The notes under the pieces: generated by a model
The model's input: the letters and a program-made list of their open reading frames with translations, nothing else
Told to the model about the DNA's origin: nothing
Database searches by the model: none
Assembly (NCBI RefSeq): GCF_900604385.1
Contig: NZ_LR027382.1
Coordinates: forward strand, 2,774,076 to 2,838,075
Origin: Alistipes megaguti
GTDB lineage: Bacteria > Bacteroidota > Bacteroidia > Bacteroidales > Rikenellaceae
Direction of reading: 5' to 3'
Length of the DNA: 64,000 bases
Program-made: the position numbers and the translations under genes
Shown here: positions 50,837 to 60,726 of the stretch, one piece after another
How positions within the stretch are numbered: position 1 is the first letter of the stretch
How the letters are laid out: every line of letters begins with the position of its first letter

Positions 50837-52711
50837 CTATTTTACAACGAGTAACAGTTCTCCGACAGATACCGTCTCAGCCAAATTCGAACGCAAAGGC
50901 GTGACTCGGATCCAGCGAGCGTTCAACATCGACTTATGGCGTAAAATACGCATAGTAGGATTATTGACGATATTGTCGACCTGTGCTCCATCGGTAACCG
51001 TCGTCCATGACTCGCCATCCGGGCCGACCTCCAACCGGTACTCCATCATGCAGCCGCCGCGACCGCCCTCGGCCGGCGTATAGGCAATTCCCAGGAACTC
51101 CCGTTCACGCCCCAGATCAACCGTCACCGAAGGGAAGCGCCCCGTCTTGTCGGCCGAAAGAATCACACTGTGCGACTCGTCCCAAAGGCCGTCAACCGCA
51201 GCCTCGGCCTCCTGCGGAGCCACGACTCGGAAGCCGTCGGCCATACAGAGACGGTCGTCTGCGGCAGTCGGTTCGTCGCTGTGCATGATGCGGTCGAGAT
51301 AGAGCCCGAAACCGTTGAGCAGCGGGCAGGCAAGGGAGCCGGTGATGCGGATGCGGACCGCGTCGGTCTGCGTCTCATCGACCAACAGGATCCGCTTGTA
51401 GCCGATCGTCGTGGCCGTGGCGATGACGTTCCAGTTCCCGGCCGCATCGCGGGCCTCCACCTCAAAGGATTTCACCCGCTGGCCGAGGGGTATATACTCC
51501 TGCAGCAGCACCCGGTTGAAACGCTTCACGCCGTCCAGATGGAAGGTCAGCACGGCCTCCGTCACGCCGTCCGGGGCGGCCCAACAGGTGTCGTAATCCG
51601 TGTCGAGCATTTGCGAGGCGGCGTATTTCCGGCCTCGCGTGGTCGAGGCCTCGGCCTTGGCTCCGGCAGCCAGATTGACCGAGAAGATTGTATCGAGGGC
51701 GGCCCGGAACTCCATCAGACGGATCGAATCCACCGCCGGAATCAGTCCGCGCGTATCGGCCGGAACATTCAGCAGAAGCAGCGAATTGCGCCCTACGCTC
51801 GAATAGTAAAGATCCAGCAGATTGGAGAGACTCCGTACGCGCGAAGTCTCCTCCTCACGCCAGAACCATCCCGGACGGATCGACACGTCCGTCTCCGAAG
51901 GGATCCAGCAGGCTCCGTCCGGATCCCCCTCGCCCAGGTAGGTCTCGAAATCTCCGGGCAGGGCCCCGCGGTTGGCTCCGTGGAGCTCCGGCGTGAAGGT
52001 CGACCAACTGGTCTCGCCGGCCTTCCCCGCCTCGTTGCCGACCCAGCGGCAGCCGGGGCCGATGTTGCTGAAGATGATTGCCTGAGGCTGGTTGGCAAAC
52101 ACGTGTTCGTTGAAGGCTTCCCAGTCGTAGACCTGCCGTTTGCCGTTGGGGCCCTCGCCGCAGGCTCCGTCGAACCACTGCTCGAAGACTGGTCCGTACT
52201 GGCTCAGCGAACTGTCCAGCGCATCCGTAAAGACCTTGTTGTAGGCATCGGTCCCGTAGGCGGGATGGTTGCGGTCCCACGGCGAAAGGTAGATGCCGAA
52301 TTTCAGACCGTACTCCCGGCAGGCATCCGACAACTCACGCAGCACGTCCCCCTTGCCGTTGCGCCACGCGCTCTGTGCCACCGTGTGGGTGCTGGTCGGG
52401 TTGGGCCAGAGGCTGAATCCATCGTGGTGCTTGGCCGTGATGATGATGCCCTTGAAGCCGGCCGCCTTGGCCGTACGGGCCCACTGCCGGCAATCGAGCG
52501 ACGTAGGGTTGAACAGATCGGTGCTCTCCTGGCCGTTGCCCCACTCCCGGCCGGAGAAAGTGTTGGGACCAAAGTGCACGAACATGTTGGTTTCCATCTT
52601 CTGCCACTCCACCTGAGCGGCCGACGGCACGGCTCCGTAGGGCGTCGGGGCATCTTCGGCACAGGAGGCTAAAAACGTCAGAACTGCCGCATAAAGCACT
52701 GTCTTCTTCAT
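50837..52711 (-). CDS. GH29 alpha-L-fucosidase with discoidin-like C-terminal domains
   Basis: 624 residues, lipobox FLASC. The GH29 barrel spans about 30-340: MFVHFGPNTFSGREWGNG, ITAKHHDGFSLWP and EQWFDGACGEG, with D181 the nucleophile; WFWREEETSRVRS lies further on. Two F5/8-type beta modules follow (about 345-480 and 500-624), including LACPLLNGFGLY. It removes alpha-linked fucose, presumably from N-glycan core or antennae. Its ATG overlaps the GH2 stop, and it is the last gene of the GH3-GH92-GH2-GH29 chain. Confidence 0.9.
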   Translation of the reverse strand: MKKTVLYAAVLTFLASCAEDAPTPYGAVPSAAQVEWQKMETNMFVHFGPNTFSGREWGNGQESTDLFNPTSLDCRQWARTAKAAGFKGIIITAKHHDGFSLWPNPTSTHTVAQSAWRNGKGDVLRELSDACREYGLKFGIYLSPWDRNHPAYGTDAYNKVFTDALDSSLSQYGPVFEQWFDGACGEGPNGKRQVYDWEAFNEHVFANQPQAIIFSNIGPGCRWVGNEAGKAGETSWSTFTPELHGANRGALPGDFETYLGEGDPDGACWIPSETDVSIRPGWFWREEETSRVRSLSNLLDLYYSSVGRNSLLLLNVPADTRGLIPAVDSIRLMEFRAALDTIFSVNLAAGAKAEASTTRGRKYAASQMLDTDYDTCWAAPDGVTEAVLTFHLDGVKRFNRVLLQEYIPLGQRVKSFEVEARDAAGNWNVIATATTIGYKRILLVDETQTDAVRIRITGSLACPLLNGFGLYLDRIMHSDEPTAADDRLCMADGFRVVAPQEAEAAVDGLWDESHSVILSADKTGRFPSVTVDLGREREFLGIAYTPAEGGRGGCMMEYRLEVGPDGESWTTVTDGAQVDNIVNNPTMRILRHKSMLNARWIRVTPLRSNLAETVSVGELLLVVK

Positions 52712-55700
52712 TTTGAACTAATTATAAAGGTAAACGACCAATCTCTGTCATCCCAGACCGTGCGCGACTTCTCGGGACGGGCACCCCAACTGTCGTAGCC
52801 GCCCACGGCGTTGTGCGCCGCATCGAGGCAGACCTCCACGTAGCTGCGCGGCGTGATGTCGCTGATATGGGTCTGGCGGCGGAGGCGGTTGGCCGCCTGG
52901 GCCGGATCATGCGGTTCGTCGGAGGTGTAGTTCGGCCACTGGTAGTCGCACTGCACGGCGTCCTCCGCATCGAAATCCTCCACGCTGTTGCGCAGGGCAT
53001 TGAACTCGAAGGGGGCGCCGACGGCCGTGAAGCGCAGACCTCCCGCCTCCAGGAAGCTGCAGTCGATATGGTGGCCGTTCTCCTGAGGCCGTACATAGGG
53101 GAAGTACTCTGCCGAAGCGGTGCTCTCGTAGAGGCCCAGACGCGCCGAACTGAAGCGGTCGCGGTAGTTCTCGTGGGGCCCGCGGGCAAAATAGCGGATC
53201 GGGTCCGGAACCGGCTCGCCGTCGAGCAGCGGAACCCGCAGTCGAAGACCCACGCGCGGGATATCCATCCGGGACTCGGAGGGGGCGCAGGCGAGCGTTG
53301 CCGAGACCTCGACCGCGGCATCCGGACGGACGGTATAGATAACCGTATAGCGATGTGCTCCGACGGGATAGACGGCCGTGAGCACGACCCTGTCACCGTT
53401 TCGTTTCACACGCCAGGTGCATCGCTCGGGGTGTTGTCCGGCCTCTTTCCAGAGTTGCGACCGGGCCGGTTGTCCGTTGCCGTAATCGTTGTCCGTGGGG
53501 CCGCGCCAGAAGTTGGGCCGGATGCCGAAGTCCGAGGCGAGTTTCTCCACGCCGTCGAATGCAAGCGACGTGACGACGCCCTTTTCGAAGCGGAAATCCA
53601 CCCGATCGCCGTGGATCCGCACACTGCCATCACTCTTCTTGACCTGAAGGCGCTCCTTGACGGGTGCGGCCGGAGCCTTCGCCGGCGTGTTGTCCTCACG
53701 CAGAACGAGCTGCTCGGTAGCCAGCAGCGTGCCGCAATCGAGAAGCGGCTCCTGCCGCGAGGTACGCACGTCGAGATTCAGGCACAACAGCCCCTCCTGC
53801 GGCAGGCTGTCGGGCTTCGGGATGCGGATGGTCTGCGACTGTTGGGCTGTGGCCGAAAGCGGGAAGGTACGGACAAGAAGTTCGCGGCTCAGTCCCTCGC
53901 GCGGAGAAGAGCAGACCACCCGGGCCTCCAGCTCCAGTCCGTCGAGTGTCCGGAAATAGAAGCGGTTCCGGACGTCGAGCGCCCACTCCCGGGCGTTCTC
54001 CTCCACAAGGGTCATCTCGACGTTCTGGTAGACGTGGCGCACCTCGAAGGCTCCCGGATGGAACCGTCGGTCGGGCAGGACGAGTCCGTTGCAGAGGAAG
54101 TTGTTGTCGCTCGGCGTATTCTTGCCGTAGTCACCGCCGTAGGCCCAGAAGAAGCGTCCGTCGGCACGCCGGGCCGCCAGCGCCTGATCCACCCAGTCCC
54201 AGATGAAGCCCCCCTGCAGGTTGGGATACCGGTAGATGGACTTCCACTGCAGATCGAGCGACCCGGTCGAATTGCCCATCGCATGGGCATATTCGGAGGG
54301 GACGACCGGACGGTCGGAACCCTCCTCCCCCATGCGGCGGAACCACTCCGCGCCGGGATACTGCGGTACAAGCATGTCGGTGTTCCACTCGAACTCGGCC
54401 CGTTCGTAGCAGACCGGGCGGTTCATACCCTGCTTCTCGCGGGCCTTGATCACCTCGTAAAGGCGGTAGAAATTGTAGCCGTTGCCACCCTCGTTGCCCA
54501 GCGAAAGGATCGTCACGCACGGATAGTTCCGTACGCGTTCGTACATGTTCAGCTCGCGATAGAGGTGGTTGCCGTACCACTCCGGGGCATTGCCGAGTGT
54601 CCGGGTCAGTTCGTAGCCCATGCCGTGGGACTCGATGTTGGCCTCGGAGTAGACGTAAAAGCCCAGGCTGTCGCACAGTTCGTAAAATTCCCGCTGCTGG
54701 GGATAGTGCGCCGTGCGGATAGCATTGATATTGAGCATCTTCATGAGCTTCATGTCTTTCAGCAGCAGTTCGCGCGTGACGTAGTGGCCGGTCCAGGGGT
54801 CGTGTTCGTGGAGGTTGACGCCCTTGAACTTGACCGGCTGTCCGTTGACCAGGAAGACCGGGAAGGTGCGTCCCTGCTGCTCGATCGTCGTGATCTCGAA
54901 GCGGCGGAACCCAACCCGGAAGCGGGTCCACTCTTCATCGACCTTCATCAGCAGCGTGTAGAGGTTCGGAGTTTCGGCACTCCAGGGAAGAACCCGCTCC
55001 AGCGTCGCCGACAGTTCGAGGCTGTCGTCAAGCCGCTGCGGTTCGAATGCGGCCACCGTCCGCCCCTCGGGATCCAGCAGTTCGGCGCTGAAGCTGACCG
55101 GTTCGCGCGAGCGGAGTCGGAGTCGGAAATCGCCCGTATGCAGATCCTCCGCAAGGGTGGAGACCACCTCGAAATCGAACCCCGAATCGGTCGACTCCGT
55201 CGAAAGGTAGACCTCGCGTTCGATGCCCGAAATCCGCCAGAAATCCATGCACTCCAGGTAGGAACCCGTGCTCCAGCGGTAGACCTTCAGGCCGATCTCG
55301 TTGGTGCCGGCGTGCAGCAGCTTCGTGACATTGAAGCGGATCGGATCCTTCGAATCGTTGTTGTAGCCCACAAGAGTCCCGTTCACGTAATACTGGGCTC
55401 CGCCCTTCACACCGTCGAAGTTCAGGTAGATCTGGCGTCCCTGCCACGACGCGGGCACCTCGAACCGGTGGCGATAGACCCCCAGCGGATTCGGATCCGG
55501 CAACTCGGGCGGCGTGACGTCGCGACGCTTGAACTCATACACCGTATTGACGTAGATCGGCGTGCCGAATCCCTGGACCTCCCAGTTGCCCGGCACACGG
55601 ATCGAACTCCAGCCCTCCGGCTCGGCAAAGATCCCTTCCGGGCAGTCGCGGCTGTCGTCGTAGTAGCGGAAATCCCATCGGCCGCACAGGTCGAGGTAGC

Positions 55701-55887
55701 AGGAGGAGCTGCGCACCGACCCGTTCAGGGCCTCCTGGCGCGTGGGGTGAAACACCAGTTCGGTACGGGCGGTCTCACCGCCCTGTGTAAACAGATTGAG
55801 GTCTCTCCAGCACGGGAGTTCCTCCGGCGTCTGCGCCGTTGCGGCCGCAGAGGCAAAAATGGCGATTGTCAGTAAGCGGGTATTCAT
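52708..55887 (-). CDS. GH2 beta-galactosidase (or beta-mannosidase-like)
   Basis: 1059 residues with a signal peptide (MNTRLLTIAIFASAAATA). The five-domain GH2 order is visible: jelly roll (RVPGNWEVQGFGTPIYVNTV), Ig linker, TIM barrel with acid/base E466 in SLGNEGGNG and nucleophile E532 in PSEYAHAMGNS, and the domain-5 sheet YFARGPHENYRDR. Length and the GPTDND and ARGPHENY motifs match LacZ-like enzymes, so beta-galactosidase is favoured. Overlaps GH29 (ATGA) and GH92 (ATGA). Confidence 0.9.
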   Translation of the reverse strand: MNTRLLTIAIFASAAATAQTPEELPCWRDLNLFTQGGETARTELVFHPTRQEALNGSVRSSSCYLDLCGRWDFRYYDDSRDCPEGIFAEPEGWSSIRVPGNWEVQGFGTPIYVNTVYEFKRRDVTPPELPDPNPLGVYRHRFEVPASWQGRQIYLNFDGVKGGAQYYVNGTLVGYNNDSKDPIRFNVTKLLHAGTNEIGLKVYRWSTGSYLECMDFWRISGIEREVYLSTESTDSGFDFEVVSTLAEDLHTGDFRLRLRSREPVSFSAELLDPEGRTVAAFEPQRLDDSLELSATLERVLPWSAETPNLYTLLMKVDEEWTRFRVGFRRFEITTIEQQGRTFPVFLVNGQPVKFKGVNLHEHDPWTGHYVTRELLLKDMKLMKMLNINAIRTAHYPQQREFYELCDSLGFYVYSEANIESHGMGYELTRTLGNAPEWYGNHLYRELNMYERVRNYPCVTILSLGNEGGNGYNFYRLYEVIKAREKQGMNRPVCYERAEFEWNTDMLVPQYPGAEWFRRMGEEGSDRPVVPSEYAHAMGNSTGSLDLQWKSIYRYPNLQGGFIWDWVDQALAARRADGRFFWAYGGDYGKNTPSDNNFLCNGLVLPDRRFHPGAFEVRHVYQNVEMTLVEENAREWALDVRNRFYFRTLDGLELEARVVCSSPREGLSRELLVRTFPLSATAQQSQTIRIPKPDSLPQEGLLCLNLDVRTSRQEPLLDCGTLLATEQLVLREDNTPAKAPAAPVKERLQVKKSDGSVRIHGDRVDFRFEKGVVTSLAFDGVEKLASDFGIRPNFWRGPTDNDYGNGQPARSQLWKEAGQHPERCTWRVKRNGDRVVLTAVYPVGAHRYTVIYTVRPDAAVEVSATLACAPSESRMDIPRVGLRLRVPLLDGEPVPDPIRYFARGPHENYRDRFSSARLGLYESTASAEYFPYVRPQENGHHIDCSFLEAGGLRFTAVGAPFEFNALRNSVEDFDAEDAVQCDYQWPNYTSDEPHDPAQAANRLRRQTHISDITPRSYVEVCLDAAHNAVGGYDSWGARPEKSRTVWDDRDWSFTFIISSK

Positions 55888-58046
55888 GGTCTGTCGTCCG
55901 GTGCACTGCCGAAATCCGTCGGCTCGGGGCTCATGGTGAATTCGAGCGTGGCTCCTGCCGAGAGCACGTCGTAGGGAATACAGGAGCGGGTCCAGGGTTG
56001 GCCGTTGACCTTCAGCGAGGCCACGTAGATGTTACGCGGTGAATTGTTCGACGCAATGATGCGCAGCGTACGTCCGTTGCCCACCTGAACCTCGGCCCGG
56101 CGTACGGCCGGACTGCCGATCAGAAAATCACCGCCGCACGGGTCCACCTGATAGAGACCCAGCGACGAGAGGATATACCAGGCACTCATCTGTCCGCAAT
56201 CCTCGTTGCCGCAGACACCGGTCTGGTCGGCATAGTAAAGGTCCTTCAGAATATGGCGGACCTTCTCGGCGCACTTCCACTGCTCGCCTACGTAATTGTA
56301 CAGGTAGGCGATGTGGTGGCTGGGTTCGTTGCCGTGAGCATACTGCCCCACAAGCCCCGTTACGTCCGACGCCGTGCTGCCCAGATCACCCTCGGTCACG
56401 AAAAACTCGTCCAGCCGGCGTGCAAAGGTCTGCTCACCGCCCAGCATCGCAATGCAGCCGTACACGTCGTGCGGCACGAGCCACGTATACTGCCAGGCAT
56501 TACCTTCCGTGAAATCGCCCGTCATGTGGCTGACGTTGAAGGGGTCGAACGGACTCCGCCAGCTCAGGTCCGAGGCCCGGCCGCGCACGAATCCCGTTTC
56601 AGCATCGTAGTAGCAGTGATACGACTGGGCGCGGCGGGCAAAATATCCCGCCGTCAGCGTATCGCCCAGCACGGCGGCAACGCGCGACACGCCGGCATCG
56701 GCAATGGCATATTCGAGCCCCTTGGAGACGGTCTCCGCCCCGGTACTCTTGTCATAGGGGCAGAATCCATACTTGCGGAGGTTGTCCATGTCGCGTTCGT
56801 CGCGGAGTGAAGAGGCCCGGAGTGCCTCGAGGGTGCCGAGGCTGTCGGCCACAAGTCCCTTGAGGAAGAGGTCGGAGAGGGCTATCACCCCGGGATTGCC
56901 GACCATGCAGTCGGTCTCGTTGCCCCACAGGTGCCAGACCGGAAGCTTGCCCTGCCGCCGGTAGATCCGGAGCATCGTAGAGGCCAACTCCCGGCAAAAG
57001 TCCGGCCGGATGAGCGTGAGCAGCGGGAACTGGGCCCGGTAGACGTCCCACAGCGAGAAGACGCTGTATTCCGGCTCCGGATCCCCGACATCGCCGAATA
57101 CGCTCGGATCGAACGAAGCATGGTACAAGGCCGTGTAGAAGACCTTCTCCTGCTCGGCATCGAGCCCCTTGATCTCGATGGCCGAGAGTGCCTTCCGCCA
57201 CAGCTCGTGCGCCGAATGGTGGATGGCGTCGAAATCCTGCGCCCAGTCCGCTTCGCAGTGCAGGTTCTCCCCCGCCCCGGCACAACTCGAAGGCGAAAGT
57301 CCCACGCGCACCTCCAGCACCTTGTCGGCCGAGGTGTCGAAGAGCAGACGGGCGATCACGCCGTTGTCCGACTCCATCGGCTGCCGGAGACTGTCGGCAT
57401 TGGCGATCGGCAGGCTGAATTCCGCCCGGAAGTAGAACCAGTGGTCCTGGGCCCAGCCCGTCGAGCGGCGCCACCCTTCGACCGTATGGTCGTCGACGAG
57501 GCGAAGCGCGCTGCCGGTCACGGCATCCCAACCCGTTCCCGTACGCAGGTCGACGAGAAGTCCGGTGCGGTCGGAGGTCACGGCATAGCGGTGAATGCCG
57601 GTTCGGGCGGTGGCCGTGAGATCGGCCCGGATGCCGTTCTCCGGCATCTCGAGGTGGTAATAGCCGGGAGCGACCCGCTCCTTCGAGTGGTCGAGACGGG
57701 CATGGGGCCGACCGCCTCCTCCGGAGTGCGGGCGCGAGGCGTCGAACGGGAAGAGCAGGATGTCGCCCCCCTCACCGATGCCGGTGCCGCTCAGTCGCGT
57801 ATGGCTGAATCCCAGCACCACCGTATCGCTGTAATGATAGCCGGAGCACCAGTCCCAGCCCCGGTTGGGCTGATGCGGGCCCAGGCGCACCATTCCGAAG
57901 GGGACGTTCGCCCCGACGAAAACATGGCCATGTCCGCCCGCTCCGATATAGGGATCGACCTGTCGGCAGCGGTCCGAGGCCCGGCGGCAACCGGGAAGCA
58001 TCAGCGTCAGGATTGCCGCCAGAGTCAAAAAGCTTCTGTGGTTCAT
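55884..58046 (-). CDS. GH92 alpha-mannosidase
   Basis: 720 residues with lipobox LPGC. Sequence VDPYIGAGGHGHVFVGANVP and FGMVRLGPHQPN open the GH92 fold; FSHTRLSGTG, SLWDVYRAQFPLLTLI, HGNEPSHHIAYLYN (E574) and CGNEDCGQMSAWYILSSLGL are the signature motifs. GH92 enzymes are calcium-dependent exo-alpha-mannosidases; the HxNEP motif is typical of alpha-1,2 activity, although linkage cannot be proved here. It lies five bases after GH3 and overlaps GH2. Confidence 0.92.
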   Translation of the reverse strand: MNHRSFLTLAAILTLMLPGCRRASDRCRQVDPYIGAGGHGHVFVGANVPFGMVRLGPHQPNRGWDWCSGYHYSDTVVLGFSHTRLSGTGIGEGGDILLFPFDASRPHSGGGGRPHARLDHSKERVAPGYYHLEMPENGIRADLTATARTGIHRYAVTSDRTGLLVDLRTGTGWDAVTGSALRLVDDHTVEGWRRSTGWAQDHWFYFRAEFSLPIANADSLRQPMESDNGVIARLLFDTSADKVLEVRVGLSPSSCAGAGENLHCEADWAQDFDAIHHSAHELWRKALSAIEIKGLDAEQEKVFYTALYHASFDPSVFGDVGDPEPEYSVFSLWDVYRAQFPLLTLIRPDFCRELASTMLRIYRRQGKLPVWHLWGNETDCMVGNPGVIALSDLFLKGLVADSLGTLEALRASSLRDERDMDNLRKYGFCPYDKSTGAETVSKGLEYAIADAGVSRVAAVLGDTLTAGYFARRAQSYHCYYDAETGFVRGRASDLSWRSPFDPFNVSHMTGDFTEGNAWQYTWLVPHDVYGCIAMLGGEQTFARRLDEFFVTEGDLGSTASDVTGLVGQYAHGNEPSHHIAYLYNYVGEQWKCAEKVRHILKDLYYADQTGVCGNEDCGQMSAWYILSSLGLYQVDPCGGDFLIGSPAVRRAEVQVGNGRTLRIIASNNSPRNIYVASLKVNGQPWTRSCIPYDVLSAGATLEFTMSPEPTDFGSAPDDRP

Positions 58047-58051
58047 ATCGG

Positions 58052-60373
58052 TTACAATGTAAGTTTACCCTGAAGTCGGATATCCTCCGAGGAGGCTCCC
58101 ACGGAGATGAGGAACTCGCCGGGCTCCACGACCCGCTGCATGCGGTTGTCCCAGAGCGCAAAGGCCTTTTCGTCCAGCGGGAAGCTCACCCGGCGGCTCT
58201 CTCCGGCGGGGATCGACACCCGGGTGAAGGCCCGCAACTGTTTCACGGGTCGGACGGTCGAGGCCACCTCGTCGGTCACGTAGAGCTGGGGAACCTCGTC
58301 TCCGGCCCGATCTCCCGTATTGGAGATCGTAAAACTTACCTCGGCGCAGGAGTCGCCCCGCTTCTCGATCGTCAGATCGGAGTATTCGAAGGTCGTATAG
58401 CTCAGTCCGTAGCCGAACTCGTAGAGCGGCGAGGAGGGGCACTCCACGTAGTCGTGACCGAGCGGGAAATGGCGGTTGTAGTAGACCGGAAGCTGGCCGA
58501 CACTCCGTGGCACGCTGATTGGAAGCCGTCCGGCGGGATTGAAATCGCCCGAAAGCACGTCGGCCAGGGCGTGACCACCCTCCTGACCGGGGTACCACAG
58601 CGTAAGCAGCGCATCGGCATGCTCCCGCGCCCAGCCCTTGTCGAGCGGACGACCCTCGATGTAGACCACCACGAGCGGTTTGCCGGTTGCCTCGAGCGCC
58701 TCAAGCAGGCGGTTCTGAAGCCCCAGCAGATCCAGTGTCGAGCGGTCGAAGCCCTCGCCGGCCTCCATGTCGCTGACCGATTCGCTGTCCGCTACGGCGG
58801 CTCCCGTGTCGATGTATTTGGTCCGAAAGTCCCGGGCGCTGGAGCCCCCCACGACGGCAACCACCACATCGGCGCGTCGGGCTGCAGCCACGGCCCGCGC
58901 GATCTCGTCGAAGGATTCATCCCGCACGGCACACCCCTTGACATACTCGACACACCCCGGGAAACGCGCCTCGAGACCTTCGCGCATGGTGACAATGCGG
59001 TCGGGATCCTGCGGGGCCGTATAGTCGCCCAGCTGGTTGTAGGTGTTGTCGGCATTCGGCCCGACGAGAGCGATGCGCATTCCCTCCTTCAGCGGAAGGA
59101 TACCCCGGTTTTCAAGCAGGATGACACTCTCGTCGGCCAGACGGCGCGCCAGGGCGACATGCTTCGGGGTGCGGACCTGCGTGTCGGCAAGCGATTCGTC
59201 GATATAGGGGTGGTCGAAGAGGCCGAACTGGAACTTGATGCGCAGGACGGCCGCAACGGCCTCGTCCAGCTCATCGCGACTGATCCGTCCGTCGGCGAGG
59301 CTCTCCTTCAGCAACGGATAGCAGTTGGCGCCCAGATCCACGTCGACTCCCGCCCGGAGGGCCAGTTCGGCCGCTTCGCGCCGGTCGGCGGCCACGTGGT
59401 GGCTCTCGCACAGGCCGGTGATGCTCTCCAGATCGGAGACCACAAATCCGCCAAAGCCCCACTCCTCGCGAAGAATGCCCCGCAGAAGCCGCTCGTTGGC
59501 CGTACTGGGAACTCCGTCGATGGCGTTGTAGGAGGTCATCACCGAAAGCGCGCCGGAGCGGATGGCCGACTCGAAGGCCGGCAGAAAATTCTCCCGCAAC
59601 TCGCGCTCGCCCACCTGCGAGGGATTGCCGTTATGTCCCCCCTCGGGAATGCCGTATGCCACGAAATGCTTGAGCGTGGAGATCACGCCCCGATCCCAGC
59701 CGTTGTGCAGCGGCGACGTCCCGCGCACCATGGCCGAAGCCATCTCCGAGGTCAGGAAGACATCCTCGCCATAGGTCTCCTCGACCCGCGACCAGCGCGG
59801 CTCGCGGGCTATGTCGATCACCGGTCCGTAGCCGATATGGCCGCCCTGTGCACGGAGTTCGGCGGCAATCGTGCGACCGGTCTGCTCGACGGCCTCCACA
59901 TCCCACGTGGAGGCCATGCCGATGCTGGTCGGAAAGACCGTCGTGCCGATGGCCATGTGTCCGTGGGGAGCCTCCTCGGCCAGAATGACGGGGATGCCGA
60001 GTCGGCTGTGTTCGATGGCATAGCGCTGCAGTTCGTTGTAGGCCCGGGCGCTCAGTCGCGGATTCAGGCCCGTTTCGAGGGTCTTGCGCGTCCACGGATC
60101 GGCCCGGAACGTCGCCCACAGCATGCCGCCGTGCTGTTTGTCGATGAACTCCCGGTAGGCTTCGGAGACCGTCACGGTGCTGTCCGAAAGCTTTTCATAC
60201 ATGGGCCAGCCCAGCGGGCACAGAAGCTGTCCGATCTTCTCCTCGTCGGTCATGCGCGAAACAAGGTCCGAAACCCGCTTCTCCACCGGGAGATCCGGAT
60301 TCCGATAGGCCGGTGTACAGGCTGTCGCGGTCAGCAGCGTGCCGGCAAGGATGGTTGCTACGCTCTTTATCAT
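58052..60373 (-). CDS. GH3 beta-glycosidase
   Basis: 773 residues with signal peptide and lipobox (TATAC). N-terminal barrel motifs DEEKIGQLLCPLGW and KHFVAYGIPEGGHNGN; nucleophile D314 in FGGFVVSDLESITGL; C-terminal sandwich with VALVGPNADNTYNQLGDY and an Fn3-like end. GH3 beta-glucosidase-type; by context it may act on beta-linked residues of the N-glycan, but specificity is not shown. It is the first gene of the GH3-GH92-GH2-GH29 unit; its leader from the promoter at 60705 is about 325 bases long. Confidence 0.88.
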   Translation of the reverse strand: MIKSVATILAGTLLTATACTPAYRNPDLPVEKRVSDLVSRMTDEEKIGQLLCPLGWPMYEKLSDSTVTVSEAYREFIDKQHGGMLWATFRADPWTRKTLETGLNPRLSARAYNELQRYAIEHSRLGIPVILAEEAPHGHMAIGTTVFPTSIGMASTWDVEAVEQTGRTIAAELRAQGGHIGYGPVIDIAREPRWSRVEETYGEDVFLTSEMASAMVRGTSPLHNGWDRGVISTLKHFVAYGIPEGGHNGNPSQVGERELRENFLPAFESAIRSGALSVMTSYNAIDGVPSTANERLLRGILREEWGFGGFVVSDLESITGLCESHHVAADRREAAELALRAGVDVDLGANCYPLLKESLADGRISRDELDEAVAAVLRIKFQFGLFDHPYIDESLADTQVRTPKHVALARRLADESVILLENRGILPLKEGMRIALVGPNADNTYNQLGDYTAPQDPDRIVTMREGLEARFPGCVEYVKGCAVRDESFDEIARAVAAARRADVVVAVVGGSSARDFRTKYIDTGAAVADSESVSDMEAGEGFDRSTLDLLGLQNRLLEALEATGKPLVVVYIEGRPLDKGWAREHADALLTLWYPGQEGGHALADVLSGDFNPAGRLPISVPRSVGQLPVYYNRHFPLGHDYVECPSSPLYEFGYGLSYTTFEYSDLTIEKRGDSCAEVSFTISNTGDRAGDEVPQLYVTDEVASTVRPVKQLRAFTRVSIPAGESRRVSFPLDEKAFALWDNRMQRVVEPGEFLISVGASSEDIRLQGKLTL

Positions 60374-60660
60374 GGTTGGTTTTCGTTTTTGAGTAGACGA
60401 TTTGCACCCCCCCCTCCCGAAATCCGACGGACATCCGGGCGAAAGGTGTGCGCAACGACTCCGCGCCGTGTGTCTGTCAAGGAGTGGCCGGTGCGGCAGC
60501 CGGCATCGGAGGCGTGCCGGAAAATGCGGGGAAGCCGCCGGCCGCAGACGAGCGGAAGAAAAAACCGGAGATAGCGCAAAAATGGCCGTTGCAACCCCAC
60601 GGGCGACATACCCGTAAGTCCGTATCCGTGAGTCGCGGAGCGATTTTCTGAGGCTGGATA
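60374..60660. other. Long leader between GH3 and its promoter
   Basis: No gene seen. It contains a C8 run at 60407-60414, about 35 bases before the GH3 start. The reading frame of GH3 is open through it but lacks a start and homology. Confidence 0.5.
60407..60414. repeat. C8 homopolymer in the GH3 leader
   Basis: Eight C on the plus strand, 33 bases upstream of the GH3 ATG. Confidence 0.95.
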
Positions 60661-60672
60661 TGGCGTATTCAA

Positions 60673-60681
60673 GGGGGGGGG
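60673..60681. repeat. G9 homopolymer in the GH3/GH20 intergenic region
   Basis: Nine G on the plus strand, directly after the predicted GH3 transcription start on the other strand. Confidence 0.95.
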
Positions 60682-60697
60682 TAGTTTTAAGTTCAGG

Positions 60698-60705
60698 CAA
60701 AATTA
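60698..60705 (-). promoter_or_regulatory. GH3-operon promoter -7 box
   Basis: TAATTTTG on the minus strand, within an AT-rich patch shared with the GH20 promoter. Confidence 0.6.
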
Positions 60706-60718
60706 CAAATTTTATGTT

Positions 60719-60726
60719 TAAATTTG
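60719..60726 (+). promoter_or_regulatory. Candidate GH20 promoter -7 box
   Basis: TAAATTTG on the plus strand. The distance to the GH20 ATG (about 445 bases) is long; 60727-61172 holds no recognised gene, only repeated CGATTCGGGTC words at about 60885 and 60904. Confidence 0.5.

Noticed and set aside
52813..55875. A 1020-codon plus-strand frame
   Set aside because: Antisense to the complete GH2 gene, with composition typical of a shadow frame.
58013..60574. An 853-codon plus-strand frame
   Set aside because: Antisense to GH3, whose nucleophile and domain order are intact.
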